NCBI GenBank assembly: GCA_017744735.1
Contig: JAGIAR010000008.1
Span: 106,561 to 170,560, forward strand
DNA length: 64,000 bases
Reading direction: 5' to 3'
Origin: Novosphingobium sp.
Lineage (GTDB): Bacteria > Pseudomonadota > Alphaproteobacteria > Sphingomonadales > Sphingomonadaceae
The notes under the pieces are model-generated. The model was not told the origin of the DNA. It did not search any database and saw nothing but the letters and a program-made list of their open reading frames with translations. The translations under genes and the position numbers were made by a program. Positions 46,400 to 55,351 of this stretch are shown piece after piece; position 1 is the stretch's first letter; each line of letters begins with the position of its first letter.

Positions 46400-46863
46400 G
46401 CCGCGCGCTTCTTTGCCAGCAGGGCGAAGATGGCCAGCGCCGCGGCGGTCGAGATCAGGAAGTTGAACCCGGCGAGCGAGATCCCTCCGAGGGTCCATTG
46501 CGCCACGTCGCAGCGCACGATCGGCGCGCTCATGATCGCTTCGAGCGGGTCGACCCCGGGCGCGAGGCGGTTGGACGAGCAGGTCGTGAAGCCTTCCCAC
46601 CAGTGATATTCGACCCCGGCGTGGAACGCCGCGATCAATCCCGAAGCGAGGATCGCCAGGCCTGCAAGCGCGACCCACAGGCGGCGCGGCGGCAGCAGGA
46701 AGCCAAGCAGCGCGAAGGGCAGCGCGGCGAAATGGGCATAGCGCTGCCACCAGCACATCTCGCACGGATAGAGGCCGAAGCCGTATTGCGAGAGATAGGC
46801 CCCCGCGAGCAGCGCGGCGGGCACCGCAAGGGCAAGCGCGTTCGCGCGGGAGAGCGGGCTCAT
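46396..46863 (-). CDS. dsbB: disulfide bond formation protein DsbB-like
   Basis: Membrane protein that reoxidises DsbA and passes electrons to quinone. 155 residues, with four helices. The first cysteine pair is GLYPCEMCWWQRYAH (Cys-x2-Cys), the second set lies in WWEGFTTCSSN...IVRCD. It is slightly shorter than E. coli DsbB. ATG is 8 bp after the ctpA stop, and its end overlaps coq7 (ATGA). The quinone link with coq7 fits its role. Confidence 0.93.
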   Translation of the reverse strand: MSPLSRANALALAVPAALLAGAYLSQYGFGLYPCEMCWWQRYAHFAALPFALLGFLLPPRRLWVALAGLAILASGLIAAFHAGVEYHWWEGFTTCSSNRLAPGVDPLEAIMSAPIVRCDVAQWTLGGISLAGFNFLISTAAALAIFALLAKKRAA

Positions 46864-46871
46864 CGTGCGGC

Positions 46872-48209
46872 TCAGTGGTTCAGGGCCATGGCGCTGCTGG
46901 TGGTGTGCCGCAGCGTCGCGACGGCGTAATAGAGCTGGAAGTCGTCGATGCCTTCCTTCTTCAATTCCTCGGGAGTCTTCTGGAAGCGCGGATCGACCTG
47001 CTTGTCGTCCTCGAGCTGCCGGTCGTCGAGATCGACCTCGTTGACGAGGTGCTTCTTCAGGTCCGATTCGCGCAGCGCGAACTTGGCGCGCTTCGCCGCG
47101 TCGGGATCCGAGAGCTGCGGCACGCGGATATCGGGGGCGATGCCGCCTTCCTGCACCGAGCGGCCCGAGGGGGTGTAATAGCGCGCGGTGGTGAGCTTGA
47201 GCGCGCTGTCCTTGGTCAGCGGCATCAGCGTCTGCACGCTGCCCTTGCCAAAGCTGCGCTCGCCCATGATCAGCGCGCGGTGCTGGTCCTGCAGGGCGCC
47301 GGCGACGATTTCGGAAGCCGAGGCGGAGCCAGCGTCGATCAGCACGATCATCGGCAGCTTGGGCGCGATTTCGCCGGGGTAGACCGTCTCCGCGTTGAAG
47401 GTCAGGTTCTCCTGCTTCAGCCGCCCGCGCTGCGACACGATCGTGCCCTTGGTCAGGAACAGGTCGCTCAGCGCGACCGCTTCGTTGAGCGACCCGCCGG
47501 GGTTCTTGCGCAGGTCGAGCACCAGCCCGTTGAGCCGGCCCTTGGCATCCTTGCGCATCGCGGTGACCGCGTTGAACACATCCTTGCCGACATCCTTCGA
47601 GAACTCGTTGACCGAGACGTAGCCGATGCCGCCATCCTTGAGCTCGTAGGTCACCGGCTCGAGCTCGATCACGCCGCGCTGCACCGTGACGTCGAACGGC
47701 TCTTCGCGGCCGGTGCGGAAGATCGTCAGGCGCACGCTCGACCCCGCCGGGCCGCGCATCTGCGCCACCGCGTCGTCGAGCGTCTGGCCGTAGATCAGCT
47801 TCCCGTCGAGATGGGTGATGTAGTCGCCTGCCTTGATCCCCGCCTGGTCGGCCGGGCTGCCCTTGAAGGGCGAGATCACCTTGACCGCCCCGTCGTCCAT
47901 TGCGACCGAGATGCCGAGGCCTTCGTAATTGCCGTCGATCAGCGTTTCGAGCTTCGCGAGCGATTCCCCGTCGAGATAGGACGAATGCGGATCGAGCGAG
48001 GCGAGCATCCCGTCGATCGCGCCCTTGATCAACGTGTCGTCGTCGACCGGATCGACATAGGACGCCTTGATCCGCTGGTAGACCGCGAACAGCTTTCCGA
48101 ATTCCGGCGCGGTCTTGCCATCGACCTGCGCGAGCCCGGCGGTGGTCGCCGGCAGCAGCGCGACCGCGGTGACGAGCGCGACGGAACGGAAGAGCGGAGC
48201 GAGTTTCAT
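46872..48209 (-). CDS. ctpA: S41 C-terminal processing peptidase
   Basis: Periplasmic serine protease. 445 residues: signal peptide (residues 1-27), PDZ domain at about 95-170 (LGISVAMDDGAVKVISPFKG), then the S41 core with LIDAGSASASEIVAGALQDQ (catalytic Ser) and IMGERSFGKGSVQTLMPL (Lys). The C-terminus ends after VATLRHTTSSAMALNH. Relatives cleave lipoproteins and peptidoglycan hydrolases. It is directly downstream of the envC-like gene, a conserved pairing. The 130-bp gap before it contains no gene. Confidence 0.95.
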   Translation of the reverse strand: MKLAPLFRSVALVTAVALLPATTAGLAQVDGKTAPEFGKLFAVYQRIKASYVDPVDDDTLIKGAIDGMLASLDPHSSYLDGESLAKLETLIDGNYEGLGISVAMDDGAVKVISPFKGSPADQAGIKAGDYITHLDGKLIYGQTLDDAVAQMRGPAGSSVRLTIFRTGREEPFDVTVQRGVIELEPVTYELKDGGIGYVSVNEFSKDVGKDVFNAVTAMRKDAKGRLNGLVLDLRKNPGGSLNEAVALSDLFLTKGTIVSQRGRLKQENLTFNAETVYPGEIAPKLPMIVLIDAGSASASEIVAGALQDQHRALIMGERSFGKGSVQTLMPLTKDSALKLTTARYYTPSGRSVQEGGIAPDIRVPQLSDPDAAKRAKFALRESDLKKHLVNEVDLDDRQLEDDKQVDPRFQKTPEELKKEGIDDFQLYYAVATLRHTTSSAMALNH

Positions 48210-48339
48210 TGCGAGTGCCTTGAAAATGGGGATTTCGGGAAAACAGGGATTTGGGCCAGTGTATCGCCCCCGAGAGCTTAACGCCAGATGAGGAGGAGGG
48301 TTGGCCCGGAAGGGGGAATCTCGGGTGAGCGGCGGTCGG

Positions 48340-49551
48340 CTAGATGAACTCCAGCGGATTGACCGGGATGCCGTTGCGGCGCAGCTCGAGCGTGATCAAC
48401 GGATGCCGCGGTCCGGCTACCCCGAGCGGCGAACCGCCGAGCACCGTATCGCCCACGGCGACGTCGACCCGCGCCATTCCGGTCACCAGGCTGGTCCAGC
48501 CGCCTTCGTGCTCGACGATCACGATCTGGCCATAGCCGCGATAGGGGCCGGCGAACACCACCCGCCCGGGGCCCGGCGCGACTACCTGCGCGCCGTCGCG
48601 CGGCGCGAGCGAGACGCCCTGGCTGACGCCGCCGCTGCCGTTCGGCGCTCCGAAGCCGGTGATGGTGCGCCCTGTCACCGGCAGCTGGTAGCCCGCGGGC
48701 GCCCCGCGCGCGGCGACGGCGGGCGCCGCGGTTTCGGTCACGATCGACCGGTCCGGCCGCGGCGGCCGGATCAGCGGGCCGGGCAGCGCGGCGAGCTTGT
48801 CCCGCAGGCTGCCCGCCTGGCTCAGCGTGGCCACCAGCGCGTCGAGATCGCGCGCCTGCTCACCCAGCGCGAGCGCGCGCTCCGCCTCGCGGTCAGCTTC
48901 TCCGCTCGCCGCGCGTGAGGCGAGCCGCTGGCGGGTTTCGAGCGCCGCGAGCTGCGCGCGGCGATCCTCGAGCTGCCGCTCGCCCCCGCGCAGCGCTGCG
49001 AGCGTCTGCTGCGCCGCGTGCTGCAGCGCCTTGCCGCGCTCGATCTCGCCCCTGAGCGCGGCGGTGCGCCGCTGCACCTCGGGCACGGTGGTCGCGAGCA
49101 GGGCGCGCAGATAGACCATCTCCTTTACCGATCCGGGACGCATCACCGACAGGGCGAGCGGGCGGCGCGAAAAGCGCTGGAGCGCGCCGGTCAGCCGAAC
49201 AACCGGCTTCTGCCGCAGGGCAAGCTGGGCGGCGAGCGCACGGCGCTGGCCGTCGATCAGCGCCAGCCGCGCCTGGGCCGCCGCGATCCCCGCTTCAGAT
49301 TCCTGGATTCGCGCGGCCAGTGCGGCGCTTTCGCCCATCGTCTTGTCGACTTCGGCATCGGCGCGCGACGCTGCGAGTTCGAGCGACTTCGCCCGGGCCT
49401 CGGCGGCGCGCTGGTCCTGCAAGGCCCGCTCCATCGCCGCACGGGTCTCTCCCGGCGTTGCGTAGCGGCTATCGGCCTGGGCTTGCACGCCCGCCCCGAC
49501 GCCAACGAAAGCCGCGAGCAACAGCGGTGCGAAGGCGAGCCGGCGATCCAT
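48340..49551 (-). CDS. EnvC-like murein hydrolase activator (degenerate LytM)
   Basis: 403 residues: signal peptide, coiled coil at about residues 35-245, and a C-terminal M23/LytM domain at about 285-400. The zinc motifs are lost: the usual HxxxD is GVSQGVSLAPRDG and the HxH is HPLITLELRRNG. It is therefore likely a non-catalytic activator of amidases at division, like EnvC. It sits in the conserved order rsfS-rlmH-envC-ctpA. Confidence 0.9.
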   Translation of the reverse strand: MDRRLAFAPLLLAAFVGVGAGVQAQADSRYATPGETRAAMERALQDQRAAEARAKSLELAASRADAEVDKTMGESAALAARIQESEAGIAAAQARLALIDGQRRALAAQLALRQKPVVRLTGALQRFSRRPLALSVMRPGSVKEMVYLRALLATTVPEVQRRTAALRGEIERGKALQHAAQQTLAALRGGERQLEDRRAQLAALETRQRLASRAASGEADREAERALALGEQARDLDALVATLSQAGSLRDKLAALPGPLIRPPRPDRSIVTETAAPAVAARGAPAGYQLPVTGRTITGFGAPNGSGGVSQGVSLAPRDGAQVVAPGPGRVVFAGPYRGYGQIVIVEHEGGWTSLVTGMARVDVAVGDTVLGGSPLGVAGPRHPLITLELRRNGIPVNPLEFI

Positions 49552-49568
49552 CGGATCACCCTGCCCGA

Positions 49569-49991
49569 TTACTGGGCCCGATGATAGGGATGGCCGGCGA
49601 GGATCGCGGTCGCACGGAACAATTGCTCGAGCAGCATCGCCCGCGCGAGCAGGTGCGGCCAGGTCGCCTTGCCGAAGGCGAACAGCAGGTCGGCCTCGGC
49701 TCGCGCAGCATCGCCGTGCCCGTCATGCGCGCCGATCACGAAGCGCGCCTCGCGCACCCCGTCGTCGCGCCAGCGGCCGAGCAGGTCTGCGAATTCCTCG
49801 GACGAAAGCTGCCTGCCGCGCTCGTCGAGCAGGACGGTGCGGCACGGGGTGAGCGGATCGGGGACGGAACCTCCGGTCTCGGGCAACTCGGTGAGCTTGA
49901 CCGGCCACGCGATCCGCTTCGCATAGCGCGCGACCAGATCCGCCTCGGGCGAACGCCCGATCTTGCCGCGCGCGATCACATGCAGGCGCAT
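49569..49991 (-). CDS. rlmH: 23S rRNA (pseudouridine-1915 N3) methyltransferase RlmH
   Basis: Methylates Psi1915 on the ribosome, using SAM. 140 residues, a SPOUT fold: MRLHVIARGKIGRSPEADLV at the N-terminus, TVLLDERGRQLSSEEFADLL, the SAM loop FVIGAHDGHGD, and the C-terminal LLEQLFRATAILAGHPYHRA. It lies between rsfS and the envC-like gene, as usual. Confidence 0.95.
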   Translation of the reverse strand: MRLHVIARGKIGRSPEADLVARYAKRIAWPVKLTELPETGGSVPDPLTPCRTVLLDERGRQLSSEEFADLLGRWRDDGVREARFVIGAHDGHGDAARAEADLLFAFGKATWPHLLARAMLLEQLFRATAILAGHPYHRAQ

Positions 49992-50021
49992 GGAGCCGTA
50001 CCCTTGCGCCTGTCTGGGGTC

Positions 50022-50435
50022 TTACGCCTGCCCGGCCGCGAGCGGGGGGGCATCGCCGAACGCCCACATGCGCTCGAGATTGTAGAAGCTGCGCACTTCG
50101 GGCCGGAACAGGTGAATCACCACGTCGCCGGCGTCGATCAACACCCAGTCCGCCGCCGGCAGGCCTTCGATCCGCGACGAGCCGAAGCCCGCGGCCTTGA
50201 TCCGCTCGGCGAGTTTCTGGGCCATCGCCGCGACCTGGCGGGTCGAGCGGCCGGAGGCGATCACCATGTGATCGGCGATGCTCGATTTCCCTTCGAGCGG
50301 GATCGAGATCACATCCTGCGCCTGGTCGTCGTCGAGCGAGCCGAGAACGAGGGCGTGCAGGCTTTCGGCGTCGGTGAGAGCCTTGGCGGGCATCGTGCGG
50401 CCGGCCGGTGCCGGCGTGGTCTGCGCTGCATTCAT
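50022..50435 (-). CDS. rsfS: ribosome silencing factor RsfS
   Basis: Binds uL14 on the large subunit and blocks 30S joining in slow growth. 137 residues with the DUF143 core: LVLGSLDDDQAQDVISIPLE, SSIADHMVIASGRSTRQVAA, WVLIDAGDVVIHLFRPEVRS and FYNLERMW. The start is uncertain: ATG at 50435 gives a longer N-terminus; another ATG at 50393 would give 123 residues. It is 55 bp after nadD in the nadD-rsfS-rlmH run. Confidence 0.93.
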   Translation of the reverse strand: MNAAQTTPAPAGRTMPAKALTDAESLHALVLGSLDDDQAQDVISIPLEGKSSIADHMVIASGRSTRQVAAMAQKLAERIKAAGFGSSRIEGLPAADWVLIDAGDVVIHLFRPEVRSFYNLERMWAFGDAPPLAAGQA

Positions 50436-50490
50436 CGCAGTGGGTAGAGCTCCATCTGGGGGGAAAGAAACGGCGAAGAGGCGCGGCGCC

Positions 50491-51144
50491 TCATGCGCGC
50501 TCCCCTTCCTGACGGTCTCGGACAAGAAAATGCGTCAATCGATCCCGTGGCGTCGCCCCGGTAAAGCGGCGGGCCCAGTGAGGATCTGCGCGGCGCATCT
50601 CAGTCGCCGAGCGCGGATCAGGATCGAAACGCAATTCAACCAGCGCCGGTGCGCTCCATTCACCCCGGTTTCTCAATCCGGCGGCAGGCACCCGGAAGCG
50701 CCTGAGCCAGGCCATCGCGGGGCTCGCGAGGGCGGCCGCATCATAACCCGGGCGGGCAATCACCGCAATCGGCATTTCCCGCGCGATCGCGCGCCACTGT
50801 TTCCAGCGGTGGAACTGGGCGAGATTGTCGGCCCCCATCAGCCACACGAAGCGCACCCGCGGATAGCGCCGCCGGAGCTTGCGCAGCGTGTCGATCGTGA
50901 AGCGCGTGTCGAGCCGGCGTTCGATCGCGGTGACTGTGATCGGTGCCCGCGCGGCAAGCTTTTGCGCGGCTTTGACCCGCGCAGCGAGCGGGGCCATCCC
51001 GGCCTGCGATTTGAGCGGATTGCCGGGCGAGACGAGCCACCAGACCTCGTCCAGGCCGAGCGCGCGTCGCGCGAACAGGCTGATCCGCCGGTGCGCGCCA
51101 TGCGCCGGATTGAAGCTCCCGCCGAGAAGGCCGACCCGCTTCAC
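50491..51144 (-). CDS. nadD: nicotinate-nucleotide adenylyltransferase
   Basis: Adenylates nicotinate mononucleotide in NAD synthesis. 217 residues: VGLLGGSFNPAHGAHRRISL (the HxGH-type motif), VWWLVSPGNPLKSQAGMAPL, RFTIDTLRKLRRRYP, VWLMGADNLAQFHRWKQW. The start is GTG at 51144, overlapping the stop of the aldo/keto reductase gene (GTGA). It is placed, as often, between proA and rsfS. Confidence 0.94.
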   Translation of the reverse strand: MKRVGLLGGSFNPAHGAHRRISLFARRALGLDEVWWLVSPGNPLKSQAGMAPLAARVKAAQKLAARAPITVTAIERRLDTRFTIDTLRKLRRRYPRVRFVWLMGADNLAQFHRWKQWRAIAREMPIAVIARPGYDAAALASPAMAWLRRFRVPAAGLRNRGEWSAPALVELRFDPDPRSATEMRRADPHWARRFTGATPRDRLTHFLVRDRQEGERA

Positions 51145-52184
51145 CGGCGCGGCGAGACCCGCGCGGCGTTGGCACCGCTCTGCATCGCGATCGACCAGCC
51201 GGGATATTCGGGCTCGGGCGCCGACAGCGCATCGAGCTCGGCCAGTTCCTCGGGCAACAGCACGACATCGCTCGCGGCAAGATTCTCGGCCAGCTGGTCG
51301 GGACGCTTGGCGCCGACGATCACGCTCGACACGACGGGCCGGTGGAGCAGCCAGGCCAGCGCGATCGCCGCCACCGAAACCGCGCGCGACGACGCCATCG
51401 GCCGCATTGCATCGACCAGCCGGGCGGCGAGCTGCTTGTCCGCCTTGGGAAAGTCGATCTTGCCGCGGCGCCCCTCTCCCTGAGTCGCGCCGTCCTTGTC
51501 GAAGCTGTACTTCCCGCTCAGCAGCCCTCCGGCGAGCGGGCTCCACACCATCAGACCGAGCCCTTCGCTTTCGAGCATCGGCACCAGCTCGCGTTCGAGA
51601 TCACGCGCGGCGGCGGTGTAATAGGCCTGGAGCGAGACGAATCTGTCCCACCCGCGCCGCTCGGCGATCCCGAGCGCCTTAACGATCTGCCACGCGGCCC
51701 AGTTCGACACGCCGACATAGCGCGCCCGGCCCGAACGGACGATGTCCTCGAGCGCGCGCAGCGTCTCCTCGATCGGCGTATTCGGGTCCCAGCCGTGGAT
51801 CTGGTAGAGATCGACATGGTCGAGCCCGAGCCGCGCGAGGCTTCCGTCGACATGATGAAGCAGGTGCTTGGCGCCGGTCCCGGCATCGTTAGGGCCGGTG
51901 CCCATCGGCCCCATGCCCTTGGTCGCGATCACGATTTCCTGCCGCGCGATCCCGAGCGAGCGCAACGCGCCGCCGACGAATTCCTCCGACTGGCCCTGGG
52001 TATAGACATTGGCGGTATCGATGAAATTGATCCCGCCATCGATCGCCTGCTTCACCAACGCGGTCGAACCCTCTTGGTCGAGCTCATGCTGGAAGAAGCG
52101 GCTCGGCTTGTTGCCGAAGGTCATTGCGCCGAGGCACAGCTCGGACACCACGAGCCCGGAATTGCCGAGACGGTTGTAACGCAT
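51141..52184 (-). CDS. aldo/keto reductase
   Basis: 347 residues, NADPH-dependent TIM barrel. The catalytic tetrad is visible: Asp and Tyr in FIDTANVYTQGQSEEF, Lys in IVIATKGMGP and His in LYQIHGWDPNTP. The cofactor site is SVIVGAKRPDQLAENL near the C-terminus. The substrate is unknown. It lies between proA and nadD and overlaps nadD by 4 bases, an insertion in an otherwise conserved gene order. Confidence 0.9.
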   Translation of the reverse strand: MRYNRLGNSGLVVSELCLGAMTFGNKPSRFFQHELDQEGSTALVKQAIDGGINFIDTANVYTQGQSEEFVGGALRSLGIARQEIVIATKGMGPMGTGPNDAGTGAKHLLHHVDGSLARLGLDHVDLYQIHGWDPNTPIEETLRALEDIVRSGRARYVGVSNWAAWQIVKALGIAERRGWDRFVSLQAYYTAAARDLERELVPMLESEGLGLMVWSPLAGGLLSGKYSFDKDGATQGEGRRGKIDFPKADKQLAARLVDAMRPMASSRAVSVAAIALAWLLHRPVVSSVIVGAKRPDQLAENLAASDVVLLPEELAELDALSAPEPEYPGWSIAMQSGANAARVSPRR

Positions 52185-52224
52185 GATCGCTCCTCCCTGT
52201 TTTCCTTGGGTTAGGAGCGGGCGG

Positions 52225-53499
52225 TCAGGGACGCAACTGGCCCGTTCCGCGCGCGACCCACTTGTAGGTGGTCAGTCCTTCGAGTGCGACCGGCCCGCGG
52301 GCGTGGAGCCGCCCGGTCGCGATGCCGATCTCGGCGCCGAGCCCGAACTCGCCCCCGTCGGCGAACTGGGTCGAGGCGTTCCACATCACGATCGCGCTGT
52401 CGACTTCGGCGAGGAAGCGCTCGGCGACCGCCGCGTCCTCGGTCACGATCGCATCGGTGTGGTGCGACGAATGCCTGGCGATATGGTCAAGCGCCGCGTC
52501 GAGCCCGTCGACCACCGCGACCGACAGTTCGGCGTCGAGATATTCGGTGTCCCAGTCGTTGGCGCTGGCGATCCCGATCCGCGGATCGAGCGCGCGGGCG
52601 CGTTCGTCGCCGCGCAGCGCACAGCCTGCGTCGATCAGCGCGCCGACCACAGCCGCGCCCTCGCCGAAGCCGGCGTCGAGCAGCAGGGTCTCCATCGCGC
52701 CGCAGATCCCGGTGCGGCGCATCTTCGCGTTGAGCGCGATCGCGCGGGCCATCTCGGGCTCGGCGGCGGAATGGACATAGGTGTGGCAGATGCCGTCGAG
52801 GTGGGCGAGCACCGGCACGCGCGCATCGTTCTGCACCCGCTCGACCAGGCTCTTGCCGCCGCGCGGCACGATCATGTCGATCAGGCCCGCGGCCTTGAGC
52901 ATCGCGCCGACCGCCGCGCGATCCTGTGTGGGGATCAGCTGCACCGCGTCGGCCGGAATGCCGCCGGCTTCGAGCCCCCGCGCGAGCGCGGCGTGGATCG
53001 CCCGGTTCGAATGGACCGCCTCGCTGCCGCCGCGCAGCAGCGCCGCATTGCCCGCGCGCACGCACAATGCCGCGGCATCCGCGGTGACGTTCGGGCGGCT
53101 TTCGTAGACGATCCCGATCAGGCCGATCGGGATACGCACGCGGCTGAGCGCGAGGCCGTTGGGCCGGGTCGCGCCGTCGATCACTTCGCCGACCGGATCG
53201 GGGAGCTCTGCCACCGCTTCGAGCGCCGCGGCTATACCTTCGAGGCGGCCCGGATCGAGCCGCAGCCGGTCGAGCAGCGCGGAGGTCAGTCCGTTCGCCT
53301 CGCCCGCTGCGACATCGCGCGCATTGGCCGCCAGGATATCCGGTTCCGCGTCGCGCAGGGCGCGGGCGGCCAGCCGGAGCGCGCCGGCCTTATCCGCGTC
53401 GCTTTTGCGTGCAAGAATGCGCTGCGCCGCGCGGCCCCGGCGCGCCAGACCTTCGACCAGTGAGGTGATGTCCGGATCGTCGTCGCGCTGGCTTGCCAT
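52225..53499 (-). CDS. proA: gamma-glutamyl phosphate reductase
   Basis: Second step of proline synthesis. 424 residues, ALDH-like fold: RVRIPIGLIGIVYESRPNVT, GNAALLRGGSEAVHSNRAI, IVPRGGKSLVERVQNDARVP and the catalytic Cys in RRTGICGAMETLLLD. ATG at 53499 gives the usual N-terminus; an in-frame start 24 bases upstream is less likely. proB is not adjacent. It heads the minus-strand run and is divergent from lmdC. Confidence 0.95.
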   Translation of the reverse strand: MASQRDDDPDITSLVEGLARRGRAAQRILARKSDADKAGALRLAARALRDAEPDILAANARDVAAGEANGLTSALLDRLRLDPGRLEGIAAALEAVAELPDPVGEVIDGATRPNGLALSRVRIPIGLIGIVYESRPNVTADAAALCVRAGNAALLRGGSEAVHSNRAIHAALARGLEAGGIPADAVQLIPTQDRAAVGAMLKAAGLIDMIVPRGGKSLVERVQNDARVPVLAHLDGICHTYVHSAAEPEMARAIALNAKMRRTGICGAMETLLLDAGFGEGAAVVGALIDAGCALRGDERARALDPRIGIASANDWDTEYLDAELSVAVVDGLDAALDHIARHSSHHTDAIVTEDAAVAERFLAEVDSAIVMWNASTQFADGGEFGLGAEIGIATGRLHARGPVALEGLTTYKWVARGTGQLRP

Positions 53500-53534
53500 G
53501 AGCGCCCGTAACACCCGCGACACCGCTTGTCACC

Positions 53535-53698
53535 GAATCGATTGCCCTCGCGCAGCGCCGATTCGCGAGCATATTCGTAACCGAAAAGTCACATTCCGGC
53601 CGGCGGCAATGCGATCGCTATGTCCCAAAACGATTCATCGCGCGACTCCACCGGCCTGCCCTTTCGACTTGCCCGGACAATGGACCTCCGGTGGATTC
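53535..53698. promoter_or_regulatory. cluster of five GANTC sites in the proA/lmdC divergent region
   Basis: GANTC sites lie at 53535, 53560, 53632, 53644 and 53694 within the 239-bp gap (53500-53738). GANTC is the CcrM methylation site in alphaproteobacteria, and methylation with GcrA times transcription of cell-cycle genes. About one site would be expected by chance. Confidence 0.5.
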
Positions 53699-53738
53699 CC
53701 CTTAAGCAGGCGGGGCCTTTAGGGATTGGGGTCGTACA

Positions 53739-54902
53739 TTGTTCAAGGCGGAAGCCGCAAAGCTGCGTGGCCGGCTCGATAGCTGGTTCCCGGATCGCGA
53801 GTTCTTTATGCGATCGCAGGGCCACGTTCGATTCATCAAGCTGAGTTCGCGTATCCAGATCATCGGGGCCGCGACCGTGTGCGCGGTCCTGTTCGTATGG
53901 GTGGTGACGATGGCGACGGTCGCGATCAGCCATTTCCTGACCCGCTACGACCGGATGGCCCTGCTCCAGCGCGAGGCGGCGGTCGAGAAATCGGAAAGCC
54001 GGGTCGCCCGATATCGCGACAACATCGACGAGGTGGCCGAGCAGATCAGACGCCGACAGGATTTCCTCGACAAGGTCACCAGCGGCGTGACCGATGAATT
54101 GCCCAGAGACGCCAAGCTCCCCGCCGGCAATGCGCAGTCGCTGAGCGAGGCGACCAAGACGGTCCAGAAGGTCAGCGTCGCGGTCCCCGAAGCGATCCCG
54201 CTGGTGAAGCTCGAGGCGCGCCAACTCGCCTATGTCGACAAGATGACCCGCTTCGCCGATTTCCGCTCGGGCGAGGCCTCGGCCGAACTGCGCAAGCTTG
54301 GGCTCGACCCCGACGCAATGCTGCGCTCCTCGCATTTCGCGCAGGGCGGTCCGCTCGAGCTGCTTTCGACCGACGACGACGGTTCGATCGATCCGCGCTT
54401 CGAAAGGATGGGCCTCAGCCTCGCCCGGATGGAGACGCTGCAGGACATGCTCGACAGCCTGCCCCAGGTGCTCCCGGCGGCGGGCTGGTCGATTTCCTCG
54501 GGCTTCGGCTACCGCGCCGATCCCTTCACCGGGCGCGGCGCGATGCATGCCGGGCTCGACTTCAAGGCCGGCTACGGCGCCCCGATCCACGCCGCCGCGC
54601 GCGGGCGGGTCAGCTTCGTCGGCCAGCGCAACGGCTACGGCAATGTGGTCGAAATCGATCACGGCAATGGCCTGATGACCCGCTATGCGCATATGTCCGC
54701 CTTCCACGCCAAGGTCGGCACGCAGGTCCACGCGGGCGACGTGATCGGCGCGATCGGCAGCAGCGGCCGGTCGACCGGACCGCATCTGCATTTCGAAGTG
54801 CGCATCAACGATCGCGCGGTCAATCCGCGCCCCTTCCTGGAGGCCGCCTCCCATGTTCTCGAGAAAACCAGCGGACGAGCCGCAAATTCCAACCGCACCT
54901 AA
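53739..54902 (+). CDS. M23 metallopeptidase of the LmdC type (bactofilin partner)
   Basis: 387 residues. A cytoplasmic N-terminal tail of about 40 residues precedes a membrane helix (about 40-65) and a periplasmic coiled-coil region, then a C-terminal LytM domain at about 265-370. The zinc ligands are intact: HAGLDFKAGYG (His, Asp) and GPHLHFEVRIN (HxH). It should cut peptidoglycan cross-links. The start is TTG at 53739; an ATG at 53808 is possible but shortens the cytoplasmic tail. The stop overlaps the bactofilin gene by 50 bp, matching the bacA-lmdC pairing known for stalk and shape control. Confidence 0.9.
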   Translation: MFKAEAAKLRGRLDSWFPDREFFMRSQGHVRFIKLSSRIQIIGAATVCAVLFVWVVTMATVAISHFLTRYDRMALLQREAAVEKSESRVARYRDNIDEVAEQIRRRQDFLDKVTSGVTDELPRDAKLPAGNAQSLSEATKTVQKVSVAVPEAIPLVKLEARQLAYVDKMTRFADFRSGEASAELRKLGLDPDAMLRSSHFAQGGPLELLSTDDDGSIDPRFERMGLSLARMETLQDMLDSLPQVLPAAGWSISSGFGYRADPFTGRGAMHAGLDFKAGYGAPIHAAARGRVSFVGQRNGYGNVVEIDHGNGLMTRYAHMSAFHAKVGTQVHAGDVIGAIGSSGRSTGPHLHFEVRINDRAVNPRPFLEAASHVLEKTSGRAANSNRT

Positions 54903-55320
54903 ACCGCAAGGCAGGACGATCATGGCAGGCAATTCCACCTTTTCCGTCTTCGGCGCCGACGTGACCATCAAGGGCGACGTGACCGCCTCCGCCGATCTGC
55001 ATGTCGACGGCCGGGTCGAGGGCGACATTCACTGCGCCTCGCTGGTCCAGGGCGAATCGAGCACGATCGAGGGCTCGATCGAGGCCGAAGTCGCGCGGCT
55101 TGCAGGCCGGGTCACCGGATCCATCCATGCACGCGAACTGGTGATCCTGCGCAGCGCCCGGGTGGATGGCGACGTGCATTACGACGCGCTGACGATCGAG
55201 CAGGGCGCGCAGGTCGACGGGCGCTTCTCGCACAGCGAGCCCGGCAAGTCCGCCGCGAAGCCCGCTGCTTCCGCGCCGACCACCGGTGACGACGAGCCGA
55301 AGCTGACGCTGGCAGGCTGA
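54853..55320 (+). CDS. bactofilin
   Basis: 155 residues. The bactofilin (DUF583) beta-helix core runs from about residue 30 to 125: TFSVFGADVTIKGDVTASAD, GRVEGDIHCASLVQGESSTI and DGDVHYDALTIEQGAQVDGR. The tail is short and disordered. Bactofilins polymerise and recruit cell-wall enzymes. It begins inside the LmdC gene; GGAGG lies 10 bases before the ATG at 54853. Another ATG at 54922 (MAGNST) is possible. Confidence 0.93.
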   Translation: MFSRKPADEPQIPTAPKPQGRTIMAGNSTFSVFGADVTIKGDVTASADLHVDGRVEGDIHCASLVQGESSTIEGSIEAEVARLAGRVTGSIHARELVILRSARVDGDVHYDALTIEQGAQVDGRFSHSEPGKSAAKPAASAPTTGDDEPKLTLAG

Positions 55321-55351
55321 CCGCTTTTCCCTGCGAATCAGGGCCGAGGGT

